From: Lachnospiraceae bacterium
Lineage (GTDB): Bacteria > Bacillota_A > Clostridia > Lachnospirales > Lachnospiraceae
Assembly: GCA_028694115.1 (NCBI GenBank)
Contig: JAQUUB010000172.1
Location: 1 to 6,616 of the forward strand
Length of the DNA stretch: 6,616 nucleotides
Reading direction: 5' to 3'
Part shown: one piece after another, positions 1-5,139 of the stretch
How the letters are laid out: each line of letters opens with the position of its first letter
How positions within the stretch are numbered: the first letter of the stretch is position 1
Made by a program: the position numbers and the translations under genes
The notes under the pieces: model-generated
What the model was told of the DNA's origin: nothing
What the model saw: the letters and a program-made list of their open reading frames with translations, nothing else
The model's database searches: none

Positions 1-42
1 AGAAAAGGTGATATACAGACAACTTTATATGTAATATCACAC

Positions 43-75
43 AAGCAGTTAGTCTACATGATTGACTGCTTTTTT
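43..75 (+). terminator. Rho-independent terminator of a gene upstream of the window
   Basis: A 12-bp stem (43-54 with 60-71), a 5-base loop (55-59) and a run of six T (70-75) form a classic intrinsic terminator. Two of the twelve pairs are G-U wobbles on the plus-strand RNA. On the minus strand these become A-C mismatches, so the structure is built for rightward transcripts. The gene it ends must lie mostly outside the window. A stop codon in frame 2 at 32-34 or in frame 3 at 8-10 could be its end, but too little is visible to identify it. Confidence 0.7.
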
Positions 76-338
76 CATGCCACAAAAATACCAGGCATAT
101 CCATTCAGCTATCAGACTGCAAAGAACTATTTAGAAATCTTATACACAGTTATCCGGTGCAGCATTGTTATCTGCTCAACAGATGAAATCCTGTCTGCAA
201 AAGGAATCTGCCTGTTAGAAGGAAGTTCCATATCCACGGTGTTGTCTGCTTATGTCAAGACACAACAGCCGCAGATCTTCAAAGAAAAGGTTTACGCTAC
301 GAATTCAGACCGCTTCCCGGTCGATTCCATGATACCAG
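76..338. other. Stretch without a recognisable gene
   Basis: Between the left terminator and the possible small gene next to the ATPase I find no supported gene. The plus strand is open from 62 to 415, but the first start codon (TTG at 62) lies inside the terminator stem and the ATG at 77 follows its T-run with no ribosome binding site. The predicted protein resembles no family I know. Counting 181-360 gives 83 G+C in 180 bases (46%), clearly richer than the operon next door. A 5-bp hairpin (308-312 with 318-322) has no T-run. This may be decayed mobile-element or intergenic sequence. Confidence 0.4.
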
Positions 339-464
339 TCAGGAACCCCGATGACCATTACTCAGGTGCTGCACAAGCTTTTCTATTGAAACATCGTCCT
401 GTGTTATTTCTATAATTATTTTCTTCAGTGTCTCATCTCTCCTATCTTGTAAAACAAATTTCAT
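305..464 (-). pseudogene. Possible small gene or frameshifted remnant after the ATPase gene
   Basis: An ATG at 464, three bases after the ATPase stop and in the same frame, opens a 41-codon frame ending with TGA at 341-339. Its product starts MKFVLQDRRDETLKK and looks protein-like: charged and helix-forming. The reading sense then seems to pass to another frame, where 358-305 encodes an 18-codon stretch containing PDWYHGIDREAV before TGA. Joined by one frameshift, the two halves would make a protein of about 50 residues, so this may be a broken small gene. I do not recognise a family. Only a weak GAAG precedes the ATG, so expression would depend on coupling to the ATPase gene. It could also be chance open frame. 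Confidence 0.3.
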
Positions 465-467
465 ACT

Positions 468-1112
468 TCACGAATTGGCTTTGTCTATTCTAATCGCCCC
501 ATCTGCAATTTGTATTATTTTATCCGCTTCATCTGCAAGACGCTTACTATGCGTTACAACAATCACACATTTTCCAATTTCATGTGCAGATTTTTTTAAC
601 AAATTTATAATATCATCAGCAGTGCTTTCATCTAAATTTCCTGTTGGCTCATCTGCTAGTAACACTTTAGCATCACTGGCCAATGCTCGTGCAATAGCTA
701 CTCGTTGTTGCTGCCCACCTGATAATTGTAAGACATTTCTTTTCCAGTCTTCCTGTGGAATGCTGACTTTTTCCAACAACTCATCTGATTTTTTCCCACC
801 ACCTAATCTTACATTCTCCTCTGTGGTAAGATAATCAATCAAATTATAATTTTGAAATACAAGAGATATATTATGCTTTCTGTGATAGTTCAATCCTTTT
901 TTCTTTATATCCTCACCATTATATAAAATTCGTCCATTTACAGGAACATCAAGTCCTGCAAGCAAGGAAAGAAACGTCGTTTTTCCAGAACCACTTGGAC
1001 CGACAATCGAATAAAATTTCCCCTCATCAAATGTAATGGACACATTATTTAATATTTGTTTTGTTTTTTTCGACTTATAAGCATAATTCACATTTTCTAC
1101 TTCTAATATCAT
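468..1112 (-). CDS. ABC transporter ATP-binding protein, MacB/LolD type (214 aa)
   Basis: This is the cytosolic ATPase that powers the two permeases encoded just upstream in the same operon. All nucleotide-binding motifs are present in order: Walker A GPSGSGKT at residues 38-45, Q-loop Gln87 (VFQN), signature LSGGQ at 130-134, Walker B VLLADE at 150-155 with catalytic Glu155, D-loop NLD at 159-161 and switch His188. The sequence ADEPTGNLD is typical of the MacB/LolD/FtsE group of exporter-like ATPases, and 214 residues is a full-length single domain for that group. The start at 1112 is fixed by a perfect AGGAGG (1126-1121) eight bases upstream. The stop codon of the preceding permease gene (1127-1125) overlaps that site, so translation is probably coupled. 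It is the last clear gene of the operon. No hairpin terminator is visible just after it. The transported substrate cannot be told from the ATPase. Confidence 0.95.
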   Translation of the reverse strand: MILEVENVNYAYKSKKTKQILNNVSITFDEGKFYSIVGPSGSGKTTFLSLLAGLDVPVNGRILYNGEDIKKKGLNYHRKHNISLVFQNYNLIDYLTTEENVRLGGGKKSDELLEKVSIPQEDWKRNVLQLSGGQQQRVAIARALASDAKVLLADEPTGNLDESTADDIINLLKKSAHEIGKCVIVVTHSKRLADEADKIIQIADGAIRIDKANS

Positions 1113-1120
1113 TTTGCATG

Positions 1121-1127
1121 CCTCCTA
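1121..1127 (-). promoter_or_regulatory. Ribosome binding site of the ATPase gene overlapping the permease stop
   Basis: On the minus strand TAGGAGG combines the permease stop codon TAG with a consensus Shine-Dalgarno sequence, eight bases before the ATPase ATG. A ribosome terminating on the permease gene would sit on the next binding site. This fixes the ATPase start and suggests matched production of the two proteins. Confidence 0.8.
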
Positions 1128-2570
1128 ATTCATTTCGATTAAAATATCTTTGGGATTTCTTCTTAATATGGTGATTCCTGCCCCAAGAACAGAAATCGAG
1201 ATAAGTACAATTACACCCACTCCATCAAGCAATACTATTTTCCAAGTTATACCAACATTTACTCCTGTCACTTTCTGCTCGGTTTTTTGATAATCCGTGG
1301 CCACTTTTCCATTGTCCAATTCTTCCTTATCTGCCACTTGCTGCACCTGCTGTTCAACTAAATAGTCGGCTGTGATTTTTGAGACAACAGGAGCCACAGC
1401 AAAGGAAATTAACATTGCTATTGTCGCAACCATAATAGCTTCTATCCATATTTGTGTTAAGATTTTCCATTTAGTCGTTCCCATTGATAACAATATTCCA
1501 ATTTCTTGCACTCGACCTTTTATCCAGAAAATAAAAATCAAAAGTAAAATCACAAAGCTTGCACCTACAACTACACACACTAAAATTTGACTGATATTTT
1601 GTAAATCATTGAAATTAGAAGACATAGTATCAAGATTCCCATTATTGTCAATTAAATCATAACGCAACCACTCGATATCCAACTTCTTTATAGCCTCTTT
1701 TACAGAATCGTAATCATTCACATTTGCAACTTTAAAATATGCTTTCTCAAATAAAGGATTTCCGTCATCACCTATCACTTTTTCTGGGAATCTTAAATCT
1801 GTGAAAATCACATTTTCCGAACCATATGTGTCCCCGGACATATATGGTGTCATTTTTTGTTTCACATTATAAATCCCAATAACTTCTGCTTCATATACAG
1901 TAGAATTGTCTCTATCATGATAATCATTAAAGGATAGTTTATCGCCAATAGATAGTTGGTTTTTATCAGCAAGTTCCTCCGATATCACACATACATTCGT
2001 ATCTTTTTCACTTATCATTCGTCCTGCTTCTATAGATACGTTTCCTGTCAATACATTAGAATCCATTGACATATTGCGACTCCCCAATAAGGTAACTCCC
2101 TGTGTATCTGAATTTTGATCCGTATCCACATCTTCTATGCGATTAAAATTCACTGGATTTACTGCAAATTGTGCTGTTGTCACATTATAATCTGCAATCC
2201 CTGACAACGCCGCAATTTTCTCAATATCTTCCATTTTTAATGTCTCGAAGGAATTATCTGTAGTTACTCCCCAACTATCTGTTCCGTTAATTACTTCCTT
2301 TTTTTGCGTAACACCCTCTGCAGTCCCCTCTTTTTCACCGATTTTTTTTGATGCAATATCAATTCTGGTATGTCGATTGACTTCGTTTTCTTCCAGAAGA
2401 AATCCTGCACCAATTGCCTGTCTCGTTTTATCCTGTGTGGCAACACTAGCATTTTGGCTTGTCATTCCAGAAATCAGAAAGACACTAATCATACAGACAA
2501 CAAGCAACAACAATATACTTTTCACAGGTTTTCTAACACAAGAGCGCCATGCCATTTGTAAACAATTCAT
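1125..2570 (-). CDS. FtsX/MacB-type ABC transporter permease, larger paralogue (481 aa)
   Basis: This is an integral membrane subunit of the ABC transporter. It has the standard MacB-like layout: a first transmembrane helix at about residues 18-36, a large extracytoplasmic domain (about 37-328, MacB_PCD-like), then three helices at about 329-350, 374-398 and 445-468. After helix 2 comes GRVQEIGILLSMG (352-364), the conserved FtsX-domain segment that contacts the ATPase, and the protein ends with the family-typical RRNPKDIL (470-477). It is paralogous to the permease encoded just upstream, which shares NPKDIL near its end, so the pair probably forms a heterodimer on two ATPase copies. An extra charged segment of about 40 residues (403-442) lies between helices 3 and 4. 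The start at 2570 follows GGAGGG with a 7-base gap, only three bases after the previous stop. Substrate unknown; antimicrobial-peptide or envelope functions are common in this family. Confidence 0.92.
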   Translation of the reverse strand: MNCLQMAWRSCVRKPVKSILLLLVVCMISVFLISGMTSQNASVATQDKTRQAIGAGFLLEENEVNRHTRIDIASKKIGEKEGTAEGVTQKKEVINGTDSWGVTTDNSFETLKMEDIEKIAALSGIADYNVTTAQFAVNPVNFNRIEDVDTDQNSDTQGVTLLGSRNMSMDSNVLTGNVSIEAGRMISEKDTNVCVISEELADKNQLSIGDKLSFNDYHDRDNSTVYEAEVIGIYNVKQKMTPYMSGDTYGSENVIFTDLRFPEKVIGDDGNPLFEKAYFKVANVNDYDSVKEAIKKLDIEWLRYDLIDNNGNLDTMSSNFNDLQNISQILVCVVVGASFVILLLIFIFWIKGRVQEIGILLSMGTTKWKILTQIWIEAIMVATIAMLISFAVAPVVSKITADYLVEQQVQQVADKEELDNGKVATDYQKTEQKVTGVNVGITWKIVLLDGVGVIVLISISVLGAGITILRRNPKDILIEMN

Positions 2571-2573
2571 AAA

Positions 2574-3791
2574 CTATCCCTCCATTCTTGACAATATGTC
2601 TTTGGGATTTACTCTCAAAATAGGAATCAAAGAGCAAACAACCGCAATCAATACAACAAATCCCCCAACGCCCAGCAGCAACAAAATATCTTTTAATTGC
2701 AAAAGTACTGTTAAAGTTACTTCTGATTTTTGAGAATTTATAATGATATTTTGTAAAATGCCTGCAACATAGCTTCCAACAACACAAGAACCAAATGTTG
2801 CAAATAGAAAAATAAGGAACGATTCCATCAATATCTGCAAAAATATACTAAACTTCTTTTTACCTATACTTGCAAGAATCGCTGTCTCTTTTTGTCTGCC
2901 TCTCATCCACATGCACAGCAAAAGCGAAACAACAACAACTCCTGTAATAAGCGTTAAAATGAACATAAGCTTTGTCACGCGAATAATTTGATCTAACGGT
3001 GCAGCCATTTGCTTATACAAAATATCTGATGTTGTCAATTCTGCCTTACCTTCTACAATCATTGCTAACTCTTTTTTCAGTTCCACTAGATTTTCTGGAT
3101 TATTAGAATACACTGCCACTTTATAAAATCCTGAATTTCCAAATAATTCAGAAAAAGTATTGTTATCCATAAATATTTGATTCTCAATCCGATTCACCGA
3201 GTTTGTATTCTCTATCTGTTTTCGTTCACTTCCAGTCAAATATATGCCTATGATTTTTGCGCTAACATTTTTTCCTTCTTTACTTTCAAAATTTATTTCA
3301 TCATTTAAAGTCAAACCATTGGCTTCTGCTAAAAATTGATTGATAACTACTCCATTTTTCGTAGTTGAAGCAATATACTCTCCAGATGTCAGGCGGTATT
3401 GTTCTTCATAAAATGGACTGTCATTTTTCAAATCATCATACGACAACAATCTCACCTGCACATTATCATCATTGGAAGTGTTACTTGTAACAAGGTTAAA
3501 ATCAGATGAAAACGCTGTATTACTGGACATTCGGTTTATAGAAGCAACGTCACCTATACTTCCCATTTGTTTTATATCATCATCTGTAATTTTTTTATTC
3601 TCGTTGGAAATTTCTATTACAACTTTGGATTTTGTTTTTTCTTGCATGGAGGATTTCGATTCTTGCGTTGCACTTAAAATCATGCTTGTACTTAGAATCA
3701 TGCTACTTACAAATAGCAGCACTAAGAACAACAATATTGACTTTGTCCATTTCCTTTTTATGTATCGAAAAGCTAACTGATAAAATGTCAT
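2574..3791 (-). CDS. FtsX/MacB-type ABC transporter permease, smaller paralogue (405 aa)
   Basis: This is the second membrane subunit of the transporter. Transmembrane helix 1 spans about residues 18-38, an extracytoplasmic domain runs from about 40 to 272, and helices 2-4 lie at about 274-296, 316-345 and 370-393. The segment GRQKETAILASIG (298-310) after helix 2 and the ending RVNPKDIL (393-400) are FtsX-family hallmarks and match the paralogue downstream. The outer domain is about 60 residues shorter than in the paralogue, and the loop between helices 3 and 4 is short, so the two subunits are not interchangeable copies. The start at 3791 lies eight bases after AGGGGG, which overlaps the TAG stop of the lipoprotein gene. 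Its own stop (2576-2574) is three bases from the next ATG, so expression is tightly coupled along the operon. The substrate is not evident. Confidence 0.92.
   Translation of the reverse strand: MTFYQLAFRYIKRKWTKSILLFLVLLFVSSMILSTSMILSATQESKSSMQEKTKSKVVIEISNENKKITDDDIKQMGSIGDVASINRMSSNTAFSSDFNLVTSNTSNDDNVQVRLLSYDDLKNDSPFYEEQYRLTSGEYIASTTKNGVVINQFLAEANGLTLNDEINFESKEGKNVSAKIIGIYLTGSERKQIENTNSVNRIENQIFMDNNTFSELFGNSGFYKVAVYSNNPENLVELKKELAMIVEGKAELTTSDILYKQMAAPLDQIIRVTKLMFILTLITGVVVVSLLLCMWMRGRQKETAILASIGKKKFSIFLQILMESFLIFLFATFGSCVVGSYVAGILQNIIINSQKSEVTLTVLLQLKDILLLLGVGGFVVLIAVVCSLIPILRVNPKDILSRMEG
2577..2583 (-). promoter_or_regulatory. Ribosome binding site of the larger permease gene inside the smaller permease gene
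   Basis: The last sense codons of the 405-aa permease (ATG GAG GGA) supply the Shine-Dalgarno sequence GGAGGG, seven bases before the next ATG at 2570. The stop TAG lies between the two, which favours re-initiation by the same ribosome. Confidence 0.75.
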
Positions 3792-3799
3792 AAACTTAT

Positions 3800-3806
3800 C
3801 CCCCTA
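3800..3806 (-). promoter_or_regulatory. Ribosome binding site of the smaller permease gene overlapping the lipoprotein stop
   Basis: TAGGGGG on the minus strand merges the lipoprotein stop TAG with a purine-rich Shine-Dalgarno sequence, eight bases before the permease ATG at 3791. This is the same layout as at the permease-ATPase junction. Confidence 0.7.
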
Positions 3807-4295
3807 CTTAAAGCGAGTAATGATAACTTTTGTAGCAGTCAGGTTATTTGAATCCTCAAAACCACCATATATAGCAATAGCAGTTTCCTTTTTAATATCA
3901 GATGCAGAAGCATCGCTTAATGTAGCTTCGCCTGTAGACGTACTAATTTCTGCAATCTGAAAAACACAGTCACTCCCATATTGGATACTTACATTTGCAT
4001 CTTGATTTTCATTTCCAGGTGCTGCCACTATGGCACCTTCACCTCCCGCAATATTTTCCTGTTGCGTTACTGTACAGCCCGTATCTGTAAAATCAATAAC
4101 AGATCCCAACAGGTTCGCAGAATCCAAAAGCTTATCACTACTGCTGCTATTTGTATCACTATTTTTCTCCGTTTCTGTGGTATTTGCTTTGTTTCCATCA
4201 TTATTACTTTCCGGTTTGTTACTTACTCCACAACCTGTTAGTGCAAGGATACATAGACCCATCATTACACCCTTTACAATCCTTTTTATTTTCAT
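3804..4295 (-). CDS. Surface lipoprotein of unrecognised family, first gene of the ABC operon (163 aa)
   Basis: This is probably a lipid-anchored protein on the outer face of the membrane and the first product of the transporter operon. A lysine/arginine-rich start, a short hydrophobic core and the lipobox LTGC give a type II signal peptide with the lipidated cysteine at residue 22. A low-complexity linker rich in Ser, Asn, Thr and Asp (about 25-53) follows, then a domain of about 105 residues with alternating hydrophobic residues and an ending (NLTATKVIITRF) that recalls small beta-barrel folds such as DUF5666. That resemblance is by eye and weak. I chose ATG at 4295 over the in-frame GTG at 4307 because the GTG is part of the ribosome binding site AAGGTGG, eight bases before the ATG. 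It is not a MacA/HlyD-type adaptor: it is too short and shows no coiled coil. Position suggests a substrate-binding, immunity or sensing partner of the permeases. Confidence 0.82.
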   Translation of the reverse strand: MKIKRIVKGVMMGLCILALTGCGVSNKPESNNDGNKANTTETEKNSDTNSSSSDKLLDSANLLGSVIDFTDTGCTVTQQENIAGGEGAIVAAPGNENQDANVSIQYGSDCVFQIAEISTSTGEATLSDASASDIKKETAIAIYGGFEDSNNLTATKVIITRFK

Positions 4296-4331
4296 TTTTA
4301 ATTCCACCTTTCATTTTTTGATTGCACCCCT

Positions 4332-4360
4332 ATTCTAATTGAATACTTTTCTAAAAGTCC
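4332..4360 (-). promoter_or_regulatory. Candidate promoter of the lipoprotein-ABC operon
   Basis: On the minus strand TAGAAT (4337-4332) is a fair -10 box about 37 bases before the lipoprotein ATG. At the proper 17-base spacing the -35 position holds GGACTT (4360-4355), a poor match to TTGACA. A good -10 with a weak -35 is what an activator-dependent promoter looks like, and a repeat array lies upstream at 4388-4420. The assignment is by eye only. Confidence 0.3.
4345..4358. repeat. Perfect inverted repeat ACTTTT-CT-AAAAGT
   Basis: Six-base arms separated by two bases form a perfect dyad across the spacer and -35 of the proposed leftward promoter. A regulator dimer bound here would affect the lipoprotein operon. 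It is AT-rich and short, so chance is possible. Confidence 0.35.
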
Positions 4361-4367
4361 TGTAGAT

Positions 4368-4384
4368 ATAAAGATTTTCTTTAT
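4368..4384. repeat. Perfect inverted repeat ATAAAGA-TTT-TCTTTAT
   Basis: Seven-base arms around three T form a perfect dyad between the proposed leftward promoter and the tandem repeats. There is no T-run or GC-rich stem, so it is not a terminator. It may be a binding site for a dimeric regulator or just AT-rich sequence. Confidence 0.35.
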
Positions 4385-4387
4385 GCT

Positions 4388-4420
4388 TTTTTATAGGATT
4401 TTTAGAGGTTTTTTTGATAT
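4388..4420. promoter_or_regulatory. Three tandem 11-bp repeats, likely binding site of the response regulator
   Basis: Three contiguous 11-base units are seen: TTTTTATAGGA (4388-4398), TTTTTAGAGGT (4399-4409) and TTTTTTGATAT (4410-4420). The first two match at nine of eleven positions; the third shares mainly the T-run and is more diverged. A period of 11 bp is about one helical turn, the usual arrangement for head-to-tail binding of OmpR/PhoB-family regulators. The array sits in the gap between the regulator gene and the divergent ABC operon, some 50 bp upstream of the proposed leftward -10 box and about 40 bp before the regulator's own start codon. It could therefore serve operon activation and autoregulation. 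That this regulator binds here is inference. Confidence 0.45.
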
Positions 4421-4460
4421 GCTTATTTAAATCATAGAAACAGAAGGGACTTGATTATCA

Positions 4461-5135
4461 ATGAAAATACTTTTATTAGAAGATGATTTAGATCTATGTA
4501 AAGCCATAAAGATAGAATTAGAAAAACAACAATATATTGTTGACTGTTGTAACGACGGTGAAACTGCAATGTTATACGCATTAAATACCGACTATTCCTA
4601 TGACATAGCAATCGTAGACAGAATGCTTCCTATTATTGACGGCCTGTCTATAATTAAAGCCATGCGAAAAAAAGCGATTACAATTCCTGTTATAATTACT
4701 ACTGGTATGTCTTCTCTTAATAATAGGATTGAGGGATTAGATGGAGGTGCTGATGATTATTTGATAAAACCATTTCATATTGAAGAACTACTTGCCAGAA
4801 TACGTGCTTTAACAAGACGACCAGCAGATTTAATATCTTTATCCACGTTGAATTATGCTGATTTGATATTTGATAAGAATAATAGACAACTAACCTGTAA
4901 TGATAAAACCATTTCACTAACCGCTAAGGAATCTGAACTATTGTATGTATTTATGAAAAAGCCAGAAAATCTTTTCAGCAAGGAACAACTTCTATTAAAG
5001 GTGTGGGGAACTTCTTCTGATATAGAATTAGGTAATGTTGATAATTACATTTCTTTTCTTCGAAAACGATTAAGAGAATTAGCCAGCTCCTGTGAAATCA
5101 AAACAATATATGGTGCTGGGTACAAATTGGAGTAA
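4461..5135 (+). CDS. OmpR/PhoB-family response regulator (224 aa)
   Basis: This is the DNA-binding half of the two-component system, acting in the cytoplasm on promoters, most likely that of the divergent ABC operon. The receiver domain covers about residues 1-118. It has the acidic pocket Glu7-Asp8-Asp9, phospho-acceptor Asp53 within IVDRMLP, switch Thr81 and conserved Lys103 in DDYLIKPF. The winged-helix domain covers about 128-224 with the typical elements LTAKESELL (153-161), VDNYISFLRKRL (193-204, recognition helix) and TIYGAGYKLE at the end. All key residues and the length are normal for the family. The ATG at 4461 is preceded by AGAAGGG at a rather long gap of 12 bases. The kinase gene follows after four bases, and its ribosome binding site lies in the last codons of this gene. 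Confidence 0.95.
   Translation: MKILLLEDDLDLCKAIKIELEKQQYIVDCCNDGETAMLYALNTDYSYDIAIVDRMLPIIDGLSIIKAMRKKAITIPVIITTGMSSLNNRIEGLDGGADDYLIKPFHIEELLARIRALTRRPADLISLSTLNYADLIFDKNNRQLTCNDKTISLTAKESELLYVFMKKPENLFSKEQLLLKVWGTSSDIELGNVDNYISFLRKRLRELASSCEIKTIYGAGYKLE
5129..5132 (+). promoter_or_regulatory. Ribosome binding site that sets the kinase start
   Basis: GGAG in the final Leu-Glu codons of the regulator gene lies seven bases before the ATG at 5140. The in-frame ATG at 5092, well inside the regulator gene, has no comparable site. This supports the later start. Confidence 0.7.
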
Positions 5136-5139
5136 TACT

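Noticed and set aside
1..186. Frame 1 open from the window edge to a TGA at 184-186
   Set aside because: It would have to read through the terminator at 43-75 as coding sequence, and the product suggests no family. It was not strong enough to list as a partial gene, though it could be the tail of a decayed one.
308..322. Hairpin GACCG-CTTCC-CGGTC as an operon terminator
   Set aside because: The stem is only five pairs and no T-run follows on either strand.
62..415. Plus-strand open frame of 117 codons
   Set aside because: It starts with TTG inside a terminator stem, the next ATG follows a T-run with no ribosome binding site, and the product matches nothing I recognise. The opposite strand holds competing protein-like stretches.
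3804..4295. Lipoprotein as a MacA/HlyD membrane-fusion adaptor
   Set aside because: It is far too short, has no coiled-coil hairpin or lipoyl-like motifs, and carries a low-complexity linker instead.
4296..4307. GTG at 4307 as the lipoprotein start
   Set aside because: The GTG lies within the AAGGTGG ribosome binding site that serves the ATG at 4295 with ideal spacing.
4401..4443. Promoter for the regulator gene
   Set aside because: Several AT-rich boxes (for example TTGATA at 4415-4420 or TTATTT at 4423-4428) can be paired, but none has both good boxes and proper spacing, so I did not list one.
5092..5139. ATG at 5092 as the kinase start
   Set aside because: It would overlap the regulator gene by 44 bases without a ribosome binding site and add 16 hydrophilic residues before a normal kinase N-terminus.
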